Below are positions 38,199 to 49,484 of a stretch of DNA of 64,000 nt, one piece after another. The translations under genes were made by a program, and so were the position numbers. Positions within the stretch are counted from its first letter, which is position 1. Every line of letters begins with the position of its first letter. The notes under the pieces are model-generated. The model saw only the letters and a program-made list of their open reading frames with translations, was not told where the DNA came from and did not search any database. The DNA comes from Progne subis subis (Eukaryota; Chordata; Aves; Passeriformes; Hirundinidae). Location: positions 19,198,707-19,262,706 of the forward strand of contig JAKJHU010000005.1 in the NCBI GenBank assembly GCA_022316685.1. Direction: 5' to 3'.

Positions 38199-39863
38199 AA
38201 ACTGGGCACCTGCCTGTGTATCCACATTTGCAAGTAAGTGCTTCCATATTTGCAAGCTTCAAATCAGTATATAGAAATGTCCTACAAAGACACTGGAGGT
38301 AGAAATGAGCATGGCATCAAGCTGGAAAGGCAGAGCAAGGATTTACATTGCTAGTAAATAAAATACCCTTACCACTACTACCTTCACTGAAGTCTTTCAA
38401 TTTGTTCTCCAAGTCTCTGGGCTGAGTGCTGGGTTCATCTCAGTTGTCCCTGCTGTCCCCTGTCCTCTTCCCCCTCATTTCCATCACAGCCTGTGATGCA
38501 GTGTTGGTGAGTAGTGGGCTCAGATCCATGTCCAGTGGGCTGGGATCGGAGATCTTGCTCAGTCCACCCTTGCTTGGTGGCTTTCTGGCTGACATGTCAG
38601 CGCTGGGCAAGGGAACTTCTGCAGAGGCACCTGCTGCAGCCTCACAGAAAAACAGTTCACTGAAGATAGCCTCAAAGCCTTCCCCATGAGACTACAGAAT
38701 CCCACAGCAATGAAACCTTGTTCTGGACCCACACAAGCTTCCTTTTCTCTCTCTCTTTATGACCATCTTTCACCACCTAAGGAAGCAAGGTCAAGACATT
38801 CCCAATGTTAATGTTTTTCCCATGAAAGGACCCAAATTGTTGGGCTCACCAACCACTGGCAAGGCAGACGCTGCCCCTAACAGCTTTTGCCCACAGCTGA
38901 GCAATGCTTTTATACCTCAGTAATACCTTCACGCTGAGGACTGTGAAGCACTCTACTCAGGGATTTGTGTTTGAACACCCTTGCCTGGTTATGGAAGATG
39001 ACCACATTTCCCATCTCTCCTCTATCCTCAAATCCAGGGGTGCATGGGTGAGGAGTTCAGGGGCAAAAATAATTGAAGTCAAGCTATGAATTTATAAAAG
39101 ATACAAAGGTCTGCACTGAGGAAAGCTGTATCTAGTGTAGGTAATTATTCAGACTTTTCTAATCAATGTAAAGTAGGTTAAGACTATCCCAAGTAGGCTG
39201 AGAAAGCAGATAAATGAGACACTGTACAAAGAGATTGCCTTTCTGTCTCTGCATTTTCAATCTGATATTAATTTCAAAGCTATTTGGGGTGAAAAGTAAG
39301 TTTTATTATGTGATCTGTGTACATGTGCATCCTTCTCTGGTCACAATAATGTCTCATTAACAACAGAGAAATATGTTCTTAAATTTGGGAGAAAAATCTG
39401 TCTTTCCTTTCAGCAAACACATATCACTTTGAAGTCCAGTAAATATTTTATCCACTTTGACCACTTTTGAGAAAGGAAAATTAAAGAACTCCCATAAGAT
39501 TCTAAGGTTTGATTTGAATTTACCTTTTTTCAAATATTAGGCTAACAGAAATACAAACTGCTTTGTCCATCTGGGATCAAAATGGGCCAGATACAGAGCA
39601 ATTTTGAAAAAGAAGTGAATTTATTTATGTTTCATAGACTATTCCTAAGCTATGCCCTCTGCTTCAGTCTTCATGAGTCTAAATCAAATCTAAACCAATG
39701 ATCCCTTCATTCCAGACCACTTGGAAAGAGGCTGATAATCATTTCTTTCAATATCTGTCTATTAAGAAGGAAAAAAAAAAATTAAAAGTACACCCTTATA
39801 TTTAGCTTTAACTCCAAAAGATTTCAAATTAGCCATAACCTGTACTAGCGTGCATTTACCATC
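38199..39863. other. Non-coding DNA, nothing recognised
   Basis: Moderately GC-rich at 38.4-38.7 kb, where an 87-codon plus-strand frame shows no domain. No known repeat recognised. Confidence 0.5.
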
Positions 39864-40135
39864 CAAGGGTTGCAGGAGAGCTCAAGCTGGAAAGGAGCTC
39901 AGGAGATCAAATGTGCTCAGCACCAAGGTCAGATAGGGCTGCTCAGGGCTGGAACGTCCCCAGCCTGGAGCTGCACAGACTCCCTGGATAGTCTGAACCT
40001 CTGCCCTCCAGCCTCAGGGGAGAGAGTTTCTTCATCTATCCAGTCTGCAGTCCTCTTATTTTAATTTATATGTGTGGTCTCTTGTCCTTCTATCATGTAG
40101 CACTGTGAGCAGCCTGGGTCTTTCTTCATGTAGTC
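39864..40135 (-). mobile_element. Diverged CR1 LINE 3' fragment
   Basis: On the plus strand, CCAAGGTCAGATAGGGCTGC, TCAGGGCTGGAACGTCCCCA, then CTGGAGCTGCACAGACTCCC, CTTGTCCTTCTATCATG and GAGCAGCCTGGGTCTTTCTT follow the order of a reversed CR1 3' region. Divergence is clearly higher than in the copies at 29 and 59 kb, so this is an older insertion. Confidence 0.7.
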
Positions 40136-40142
40136 CAAACAC

Positions 40143-40162
40143 GCTGTACACTGCTGTACACT
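40143..40162. repeat. 10-bp perfect tandem repeat (two copies)
   Basis: GCTGTACACT occurs twice in succession. A minor local duplication at the edge of the old CR1 fragment. Confidence 0.85.
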
Positions 40163-40419
40163 GTAGATCTCAAGGCACAATAAATTTACCTATGCTTATG
40201 TTGTCACTGGCAGGTTGGGTTAAATTACTTTTGGAGGCTACATCGTGAGCTGGCAGCTTCTTTAAACCATGATGGTTTTTTCTAGCCATAGTTCAAGCTG
40301 GTCAAACGTGTGCAGCTCTGAAAGTGCTTACCTTTGCATACGAGGGTTGTTCCCTTCGTGTCAATGTCTCTCCATGCTGTGTGGGAAGTAAAACACGTAT
40401 GGAAATATTTGTATGGCCA

Positions 40420-40920
40420 GGATGAGATAATGCAGAAGGATCTTGTGAGACTGAGCAAACAATAAAAGAGCAGAATAAATTCATGGATATATTTGTAAAG
40501 TGATATGGGGAAAGTAATCTTAGCCTCATATATAAAATAACGGGCTTTGAGCTGACAGTTACCACTCAAGAGAAAGACCCTGGGATTATGTTCTATAAAA
40601 ACAACTCTTTCCTAGCAATCAAAAAAGCAAATGGAAAGTTAGGAATTATTAGGGAAAGAGTAGAGAGCAAATGTAGCTATGCAGCTGTATAAACTCGTGT
40701 TTCTTGAATACTGTCTGCAGTTGCTGTCTCAGAAAGCACAGAGTAGAAATGGCAAAGGTTCAGAGGTGGGTGACAGAGGTGACCAAAGGTATGAAATGAC
40801 TCCTAGGAGAGTAAAAAGGCTGAGAAGAGTTGATCCTGCAGCCTTGTAAAGAGGTGAATAGAAGGGTGTTATGGCCAAGGTCCACCAGATTCATGACTGA
40901 AGCAGGATCTGCATTTTTCC
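40420..40920 (+). mobile_element. Ancient CR1 LINE, ORF2 3' part
   Basis: The plus strand follows the order of an old amniote-type CR1: ACCACTCAAGAGAAAGACCC, then TGGGATTATG, CAAAAAAGCAAATGGAAAGT, TAGGAATTATTAGGGAAAG, CTTGAATACTGTCTGCAGTT and GAAATGGCAAAGGTTCAGAG. It is much more diverged from avian-young CR1 and closer to the type shared with turtles and other reptiles. It probably continues at 41500-41625, the two parts being separated by an insert that ends in poly-A. Confidence 0.7.
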
Positions 40921-40984
40921 ATCTCTTTTACTGAGTATCATCCAGTGCAGCTAATAGGAGCCAGCTTCAAATTTAGCAAAAGAA

Positions 40985-41385
40985 GGAATCTTGATGCACA
41001 AGGAAGATCTATGGAGCCCCTTGTTCAAAGCTATTTGGGATCAGACTCAGAAGAGTGGTCTGTCGAGAATAAAGAAAAAGAAAAACCAAGAGTCAAGAAA
41101 TCTCCTGACTGAAACTAGTGGGAATCTGGGACAACATTTAGAAAAGATAGCAAATATGCTTGAATTGCCCTCACTCTTTTGGGGACATTTCCTTCAGGCC
41201 ACAGCTGGAAACAACACATTGGGTTAGATCCCTCCTTGCTCTGACAAAGTGTGGCCTTTTGTATGGTTTTTGTTCAGTGTCCTGGTTTGTTTGTACTGAA
41301 GCTTTGATACCATTATGTATTCACTTTGTGACCATTATAAAAACATGAATGATAAAAGTTCTATAGCCTGAAAATCAGGACTAAG

Positions 41386-41436
<51 letters not shown>
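40985..41436 (+). other. Poly-A-ended insert inside an ancient CR1
   Basis: Between the two halves of the old CR1 lies about 400 bases of unrelated sequence ending in 44 A (41393-41436). CR1 elements do not end in poly-A, so this could be a retrocopied transcript. I recognise no gene in it; two short frames (40991-41227 and 41160-41348) are not informative, and there is no perfect AATAAA just before the A-run. A chance A-tract expansion is the alternative. Confidence 0.35.
41393..41436. repeat. Poly-A tract of 44 bases
   Basis: The longest homopolymer in the window, followed by A-rich CACCAAAACAAAACC. Its length is subject to sequencing error. Confidence 0.95.
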
Positions 41437-41437
<1 letters not shown>

Positions 41438-41499
41438 ACCAAAACAAAACCATTAAAAGACTTTCTTTGTAAGCTAGTAAAGAAGGGTTTAACAAGAAC

Positions 41500-41625
41500 C
41501 AGGGATGGCAGCTGAAGCCAGATTAGATGGACTCAATACAGGAGCTGTTAGGTAACATGCAATGGCCTGTGATACACAGAAGGTCAGGCTAGATGATCTA
41601 ATGTCCCTTCTGGCCTAAATATCTC
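41500..41625 (+). mobile_element. Ancient CR1 LINE 3' end
   Basis: GGTCAGGCTAGATGATCTAA followed by TGTCCCTTCTGGCCTAAATA is the characteristic 3' end of old amniote CR1 elements. It lies in the same orientation as the 40.4 kb piece and probably belongs to the same copy. Confidence 0.75.
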
Positions 41626-42993
41626 TGAGGAGAGTACTCTGGCAGCCACACAAATGTTGAAAGCAAACTCCAACTCAGTATGTTTTCTGTCAGTCACACT
41701 ATATCTAGATAGATTTTTATGCCAGTTTTTTAAAAACTTGTTCTGTTGATTTTATAACTTCATTTTATTTCTCTGGTAAAGAAGACAATATTGAAATTCT
41801 AGGACAGCTCAAAGTCATGATAACCTGCTACCATCAGTTTGTATTTATTTGTGTAAATATTTGGTTTAGTTTCATTTAATGCAATATTTTCACCTTTCAG
41901 TTCCCGGGTGTTTTGAGTTTACACTGTACCTGCTCAGAAAATACATTTTTTTCTCTCAATGAAATTTTGACTTCCAGACTTTTTTTATTTTCACCAGAAC
42001 CACAAGACCAGTGTAGTCACATATGGATTTCCCAATCAATAAAATAATTGCTCACTCCCTGCAGAACAATATTAAAAGCTGGAAAGTGATTCTGGCATAG
42101 AATGCAGTGCCAGAACAGGGGCCTAGGTTGGTTTCAAAAGTGGGGGAAAGGAGAAATATATGAGTAAACTAAACAAAACAAAACAAAACAAATTTAATCA
42201 AATCAGAATTTCTTTGATAATTTCTTGGCCTTTTCTGAATAAATGCAGGCAATGCCAGAAATCGTTGTAAGGTTACTGGCTTCAGTCACCCTCCTGTACT
42301 CCCTTCCCACAGTACATCCAGAAACCTATGCCTTCCTCTCTCCTTTGCATGCTCCCTCTCTCTCTGAAACTAAGGTTTCAAAATAATTTAAATCACATGT
42401 AAACAGACCTTCCAGTTTCAAGTTTCCTTTGGAGTAGCCCATTAACTCTAATCACCTCCGATTCATAATTTTGGGTGGCATTTATAGATTTCTACAAGTA
42501 TACACAAAATCCACTGCAGATTTTATTAGCCCTGTCTAATAAAAACACATGCTTGAAATGAAACTGCTACATTATCTAGCCCATAAACTCTCTTTTTGTC
42601 CACTTAGGAGACAAATTTTTTGTAGAAGACAGTGAAAGCAAAGGTAGTATCTGACATACAGATCAAGATCTGATACATCTTAAAAAGCTCATAATCTTAT
42701 CACAGAACATGTAAAAGGACAAAGGTTAGCAGCAGTGTCCTACTCTTCATACAACATGAATTTGTTTCCAAAGCAATTCTCTACATTAAATTATTTATAG
42801 GCATTAGTCTTTGGTATCAGATTAATACATGAGTCAGTGGATTTGATTGAACAAGCAATTGGGACATTTTTGCTTTTAATGGCCAGGAATCTACCTAAGA
42901 AGTAATGAATAATACTTTAACAAAAACATGAATATAGGTCCACCAACCAATTGATCCATACTGACCTAAAGGATTCACCAATTTTCTCTGTAC
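41626..42993. other. Unique non-coding DNA
   Basis: No gene recognised. An (AAAAC)n patch lies at about 42168-42191. Confidence 0.5.
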
Positions 42994-43136
42994 TCTGACT
43001 TAGCTCAGCTGGTTAAAGCATGGTGCTAATGACACCAAGGTTGTGGGTTCAACCTCCATATGGACCATTCACGTAAGGGTTGGGCTTGAGGATCCTTGTG
43101 GGTTCCTTTTAATGCAGAATATTCTGTGATCTGTGA
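42994..43136 (+). mobile_element. tRNA-Ile-derived SINE with CR1 tail (TguSINE1-like)
   Basis: The head (about 42994-43067) is a tRNA-Ile relic. It has a perfect A box TAGCTCAGCTGG at 43001-43012 and a B box-like GGTTCAACCT at 43046-43055. The intact anticodon stem TGGTG/CACCA encloses loop CTAATGA with anticodon AAT at 43028-43030. The acceptor stem is degraded. The tail (about 43100-43136, GTGGGTTCCTTTTAATGCAG and then AATATTCTGTGATCTGTGA) is a CR1-type 3' end, which lets the CR1 enzyme mobilise the SINE. A tRNA-Ile head on a CR1 tail is the structure of TguSINE1, known from passerine birds. It is not a functional tRNA gene, because the acceptor stem does not pair. Confidence 0.88.
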
Positions 43137-45700
43137 AAAGTAACTTAATAAACCCCTTACTCTTCTGCTGCTTCTGTAGAAAAAGTCTCCAAATCAATAC
43201 AATAGGATGTGAGAAATACGTCAAGAATGAGAGAGCTGAAACATTCCAAAATGTAGTTTCCAATAGGGTGTCATAATTTCATTATGTCATTCTTAGTGCG
43301 GTTCCAAGGAACTGCAGTAGTTCAGATGGTAGTCAACGAATTAATAAGGTACAAATAAAAGCAGCTGTTCATTTTGATTATGATAGCAGGAAAATTTCAA
43401 CTTCTAAAAACAGCAGCCATAAGTCAGACCCCAAAACGGCAAAGAGTATCCCAGAAACAAGCGCCTAAAAAGTACTGAAGAATAAGCAGATAGAGAGCTG
43501 AGACTGAGCTTCATCCACAGCCTACAATAAAAGGGCAAATGCAATCCTTCTATGTACAAAGAGGGAACCAATGCCCTGTGGGGGAATCCATGGGATTATG
43601 GGAATTAATTTATCATATGGCACATGTCTATTCATTTTAGAGCAATGCACAAAGCTCTGGTGTGTGTTTTAAAAAGATGGCAAAACAGTGGGAAGGGGAA
43701 AGGAAAGAAAAACAAATCCAATTCAAGGACTGGAGAAAATGCTCTCATATACAGCTGGTGAGGGAATAAGAAGTGAAACTAGCCATCTCTGTGACTCAGT
43801 AAAGATACACATTTGGGAGAGCAGAGACACAAATCTGAAGCCATAAGAAAATTACAGTTTAATATCTATGAAATTAAATATTAATTGGAAGGAGATCAGA
43901 CTTCTTCCTCAAATGAAAAACTGATTCCAATGACCCGTATAATTGTGCTTGTATTACTTGACGCCAAAAGGCACAAATGTAAAAACGTTGCCCGTTAACC
44001 CAAATTTGTAAGAGGAAGGCTTTAAACATCTCAGGCCCAGAATAGCCTCCAATGTGTAAAACATAGGTTTGCAATGTGGTAAGAGCTAATTCTGAGCCAC
44101 TGGAGTGGAAAAAAAATTATAACCATCACATATAGGGCATCCACTGCACAAAGCCTGACCCAGGAGGCATGGTCAGAATTTAAGCACCATGATTGGCCCT
44201 ACAGCCAGGATGGACTTTCCTCAGCCTTGCTCCATCCCAGCTCTCCTTAGGCACTTAATTCAGTTACGAGACCAGTATGGTGGAAACTACTTCAGAGCAA
44301 AGCAGCTCTGGTTCTCAGCTGGGTGCAGGGCACTGGTGAGGCACCGAGTGCCAACAGCCCATCCGTGGTTTGGCACAACTCGGAGCACAGAGAGGTTGAT
44401 CAGTGCTCCCAGGTGGAATTCCCAAGGAGCTGGCGCAAGCACACAAATACAGCCATCCTGCCATGGATGACAGCTCTCAGTATTCCTTGTCCGACTCAGG
44501 TACTTCCCAACAACACCGCAGCACTCCAGCTGCAGGCCTGCTGCCTGTGGGTGATGGGACCAAAGAGGGCTCCTGCACGGAAACATTCGTCATGGTCTTT
44601 GGCATGTGCAGAATATGAACAAAAAACAGTCTCTAATTAAATTTTCAGTAATCTCAGTGAGAGTACACTGGCTTCACAAAACAAGGGGAAGTACATTCAT
44701 ATTTAAGAGCAAAATAGTTAGCTAGTGCAATTAAAAAAAAAAATACACTCCAGTATTTTTTACATATTCAGAAAGCTGGATTTTTTTTTTTTTTTAAATT
44801 ATTATGATTAACAAGCACTATTAAGCTCTGTTAACTGCCTTCAACCCAGAAGAAAATCCACTGACCTTCACCATAGCTTTGCCAATGAGGAAACTGCAGG
44901 ACCTAATCCATAAACATGAATTAAATTTCTGAGTCTATTACCTAGAGTCTGCAGTCATTAATTCCTTCAAATATTCCTAATTCAATCCCAATAGGTAAAT
45001 GATGGCAACACCTACCAATGCCATTGAACTTAATAGCCGGTTGTTGCTTTCATTAAAATTCCTTTTTCCCCCCAAATTTTAGACTTCAGAAGGAACTTGG
45101 CATAGAATTTTTGAGCCTGGAAACAATTTTTGTGCTTCAGATTTTCAAAGGGATCTCTTTGGCCTCCTTTAAGTTATAGAGACATAAGAAACACACAGGC
45201 AGCATTCAAGAGGGGACTTCTCTTATTGCTGCCTTGATGTAACTCGTGAGTGGATGGCAATCCCTTAAAAGGAGTATCAGTGTATTTGCTAACAGACCTC
45301 AGGTTCCCTCATTTTTCTCAGAGCACCTGTGTGTGTTTATAAGTGATGTACAGATATCAGTGAGGGGCCCAACCAGCAAAGCCTGAGTCTGGATTCAATC
45401 ATTCTGAAAGTTCAGTGGGTTTGGATCGAGGGATTTAATCTGAGCCTATTTCTTGTAATTTATTTTAAAGGTGAAAGGGCTTTTCTTCTGCCAAGATGAG
45501 AGTATAGGGCTGCAGGGATTTGCATTTCTCTTGCAGCTGTAGACATCACTAGCAAATATGGCCTCAATTCTGGAAGCTGCTTAGCTCCGAGAGATCTCCA
45601 CTGCGACAGAAAGCCCCAGTACAGTCCAGTCTCCAGAGGCAGAGCGAGCCACACCAGCTGCAGCCTGAGGTCAGAGAGGACCAGGAGAGTTCACCACAGC
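43137..45700. other. Non-coding DNA, nothing recognised
   Basis: 44.19-44.64 kb is GC-richer and open in several frames on both strands, but no domain or repeat family is apparent. A 15-base T-run lies at 44781-44795. Confidence 0.5.
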
Positions 45701-45757
45701 ATTTTCATACAAAAGCTTCAGAATGAAATTTGATGGCAAATCCATCACCGTTCCTTC
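45701..45757. repeat. 57-bp direct repeat, copy 1
   Basis: Begins ATTTTCATACAAAAGCTTCA and includes GAATGAAATTTGATGGCAAA then TCCATCA. Copy 2 lies 699 bases away at 46400-46456 in the same orientation with only about four differences. The flanks are not similar. I recognise no repeat family. On the minus strand both copies keep a shared open frame containing MDLPS and FILKLLYEN. Confidence 0.9.
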
Positions 45758-46399
45758 AGCACTGCCCTCCTGAACACCCCTGCAGCACCAGCCTCTGGTG
45801 TCAGTGCCCTCAGCGGCAGGGGGAGATAGATATCCAGCCTCCAGGTAGCTTACTGGAAATGTAAGGCTCTTGCTAGAGCTTTATGGGGTTTTAAAACTGG
45901 ATTTTCAATAGGTGGGACAATAATCAGAGTCTCTGTGGTCATCAGCACCAAGAGCCTAGGCTGCTGGTGATCCCCTGCCCCCACAGCCGCACAGAAGGAG
46001 GGGGTGGTGGCAGAGGAGGTCAGAGCGGGACAAGGGAGGCTGTGGTGAGGGACCCACGCACTCAGTTAATGCTTAACTTCAGGTGATTGTTAACTGAGTA
46101 CCTTATTAATCTCCTTAAAACTAAGTTACCTACAGGCTACTGCTGGAAGTTTCAACTCCTGACATTCCCCTTCCCCAGAGATTACTCCAGTAAATGAATC
46201 CCCTAAGTTTTCATTGAATTCTCCCCTTTCTGGATACCTATTTTCCTCAGCCTTTCCTTAGCAGAATGCAATTTTGATTAAGATCAGCACTTGACCTGAA
46301 CCTTGTGAACCCATTGCCGCTGGGTATCGCAAGGCATGCCTGCATGTTGTCCTGATCAACCAGGGAGGCTGAGTTGGGGAAACTCACATTCTCAGAAAT
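45758..46399. other. Spacer between the 57-bp direct repeats
   Basis: The 640 bases between the copies include a GC-rich part (about 45.96-46.06 kb). I see no gene, terminal inverted repeat or known mobile element in it. Confidence 0.5.
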
Positions 46400-46456
46400 A
46401 TTTTCATACAAAAGCTTCAGAATGAAAGTTGATGGCAAATCCATCAAAGTTCCTTT
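46400..46456. repeat. 57-bp direct repeat, copy 2
   Basis: Matches 45701-45757 with about four mismatches (for example GAATGAAAGTT against GAATGAAATTT). The minus-strand open frame 46247-46480 passes through it. The strong match, limited to 57 bases, suggests either a short duplication or two remnants of one unknown element. Confidence 0.9.
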
Positions 46457-49198
46457 GCGAAGGAGTAACAAGTCTACCATACCATTCCTATTTACTGTTG
46501 AATTTCAATCCCTCTTGTTTCACCATATCTTTCCAGAGAAAATTAGGAATTTATAATTTTTAAATTACACTATGAACTTAACCACTGTCCTGGAAATTTT
46601 TTTTTTTCTTTTTTTTATATAGTTGATGAGGAAAGGAACCAGTTGCATGAAAGAAAATCTTATTAGGGATTCATTCTTATCACAATAAATAAGGTGTTAC
46701 AAGTTCCAGAGATTATAGTATCAGCAGAGTTATATATACATTGCATAGAAATCTGTGTCTTCCTGTGTACAGATATGTACACATTTACACACATGCATTT
46801 ATATGCACTTCCAAAACTATACTTACTCATGTTTGCTCTTGAGATACTCTACGAAGGTAAAATCATATGTAGCATTCATTGAAGTTTGCTTTCCTTGCAT
46901 TAAAATCCAGGAAGCATGAGATGCAACATCTTACAGTCTCTGTGCTACATCTGACTAGCTCATATTGAATACAAGCTCTGTTAAGTTGAAAGGATTTCTG
47001 GTTTGTTTCAACTTGAAAGTGATTTAATATGAGGCCCAGAGAGAAAATCTGTCTCAGTAATCAAATTATAACAAGTAAGGATTAAAAGTATTAAGAAGTT
47101 TAAGCAATCTTTTAGCTGCCCTATGTTCTTGAGGTCATTTGAAGCTGGCTGTGGGAATAAGTAAAATAAAATAACAAGAAGGAAAAAAAACAAAGTATTA
47201 TAGAAGGGAATCAAAGAGCGTCCTTCAGGATTAGATTATCGTACAAGAAAGGGGCTGAAACGTTTTCCAGGAGCCTTAATTCATTTTCCTTTGGGAAACA
47301 TAATTTTAAAAGAGTATTTTAATAACAATCTCTTTTCCTTCATCCTAAAGTAGAAGGTCTCCATCTTAAAAATGTAATGTGTTTATCAAAAAAAAATTAA
47401 TAAATGTTGATAAATGTCCACTAATTAATGAAATAAACAGTATTACACAAATACACATTTCTGGGGACTTGGCATATGGTGTTCCTTTTTTATTAGTAGT
47501 TACATGCATACATATAAACATAAACAAAACAGCATTTACAGCCTAAATCAATAGTAATGCCTGAAGATCATACAGCTTTAAAGCCACTCATGTATTTCTC
47601 TCAGTGCAAAAGAAAGCCAAGCTTTTGTAGGTCATTTTAACACTCTGCAAAGAGACATCTTGAACCAACACACTACGAAGGTACTGGTAACATCGCCAAC
47701 TTACTGTAAGGAAAAGCTGAGGGAGAGGAAAAGAAGATCAGGGCACTGAGCCCATTCATTTATGTATAAGTAAAGGTTTTAATTAGGTTGCGATGGGGGA
47801 ATTATGAACATCTGATCGTAAGTTTTTTTCTAGCAGATGACAACTTGTTTGCACTGACTCAGAAAAGCCCAAACCTTAACCCAAGTGAGGGAGCACAAGC
47901 CAGAAAGCACTGTGCAAGCAAGCTGGTGTCCAGGCTTGGCCAATAAGCCTCTAATAAGCAATGGCCAATTAATAGTAGATGGTCTTCACCACAGAAGATC
48001 TCTTTCCAGAGAAAACACTGAGTCCGTGCAGCATTTTTCAAACACGTGTGTGCAGAAGACTGTTTTAAAATAAGGGAGAAATTGGATTGAGCAGACTCCT
48101 TGGGGCACAGCTGGAGTGTAAGTGCTCTTGGCAGTGAATTAGTTTCACTGTCAGGGATAAGGAGAGCAAATAATTTCCAAAGGTGATGGAGCCGTACTTT
48201 CTTACTGTCCTCTTTCCCCCTGTAAACTGAGAACATAACAGATTTCACTTCTGACACATAAATCCAGCCAGTCACTTTCTTCCACAACTTTAATTTCATT
48301 ATACACTTATTTTAAATGCGGCTGTTACTGCTTGTGCAGCATCATTATGAAAGTCTCCAAGGTGTGGGGGTTGAGAGAGTTGGGTCCTAAGCTCCCCATG
48401 AAACCATGGCAGTGTCCTTCTCCTTCAGTTTGGAACAGAGCCAGACATCATGATGGATGTGGGAAGAACATCTTCACAGTGAAACACGAGGCAGGTGTGG
48501 GTGAGGGTGCTGGGCTCCGAGAATTTTAGTCATGGCTTACACTTATAATTTACATACCATACATATTATATACACACGCATATGGCTACACAATATATTT
48601 TTTCACAAAGATGCTGTAATTTTAGTTACATTTTTGAACAAGATACTTTTGAAAACTGTGGTGATTTTTTTTTTTTTTTCTTTGATACCTTTCTTCTTTT
48701 ATACTCTTTCTTTTTTGGTGGCATCATAAGTCCCCAAAATCTGAAAATCATCAATCTGCATCAGACAGGCCTTCAGTAAGTAATTTTTATTGCAATATTG
48801 ACCCATATATTTCTCTGAATAGAAGAGATAAATGTGAATTTTCCTGTCAAAACTATGGTGTTGACAGTATCTCTTTAAGTTTAGGAAAATAGTGCCACTT
48901 TATAAAAATCCCATTTGTTTTTTACCTAATAATTTTAGTTTCAGTAGCTATGATGTTGGTATGTTTACAGTGTGGAAAACAAATCTGAGGAGAAGCTGTT
49001 GTAAATTTCTGAGTAAATACACACACACAAAACATTATGTGGATGTGCTCCTCTGGAGCACTGAGAAGAGGCCTCAGTTAGGTTATATGTGACTGCCTGA
49101 TTCTCACCTTGCTTTTTAATGCTACCACCCAGGATTCCCTTTGAGGAAGTTCTTGATTGTAGAAGGGTTTGGGTTCCTGATTGCTGAATTCAAGATAT
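46457..49198. other. AT-rich non-coding DNA
   Basis: T-rich runs occur at about 46599-46617 and 48665-48679. The 146-codon frame at 47859-48299 (-) has no recognisable domain. No known repeat is seen. Confidence 0.5.
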
Positions 49199-49484
49199 TG
49201 TCAGTTGTAGTTTTCCCCATGAGACTAGACAGCCACCGATGGCAAAAGTAAAGAGCCTGCTCTCTGGCACCGGGTTGGATATTACAGCTTTTATTCTCAA
49301 GTCCTGCTCTGCTAGCTGGAGACCTTTCCAGATGACTCTCAGATGCCAGAGAGCAGTAGCCCCTCCCCAGTCGTGGCTTTTTCCCCCAGGGGGCAGGGCC
49401 CAGAGGCACCACCCAATTAGTGATAAGTGGGAGGAAAGAGGATTAGGTCTCAGTGAAGGGTATGGGCACTGCTGGGCAAGGACA
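49199..49484 (-). mobile_element. Candidate solo LTR of an endogenous retrovirus
   Basis: Read on the minus strand, the 286-bp segment starts TGTCCTTGCCC and ends CAACTGACA, giving TG...CA ends. A GC-rich first half is followed by TTGAGAATAAAAGCTG, a combined TATA/poly-A-type signal, about 100 bases before the end. The flanking five bases are GATAT (49194-49198) and GATAG (49485-49489), a 4-of-5 match that could be the target-site duplication. No internal retroviral genes are present, so it would be a solo LTR left by recombination. It does not resemble the 18.9 kb candidate. The family is not identified. Confidence 0.45.

Noticed and set aside
42994..43067. Functional tRNA-Ile (AAT) gene
   Set aside because: The anticodon arm and A box are good, but the acceptor stem does not pair and a CR1-like tail follows, so it is a SINE head.
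44189..44640. GC-richer cluster of overlapping frames on both strands
   Set aside because: Multiple frames are open because stop codons are rarer in GC-rich sequence. None shows a family feature.
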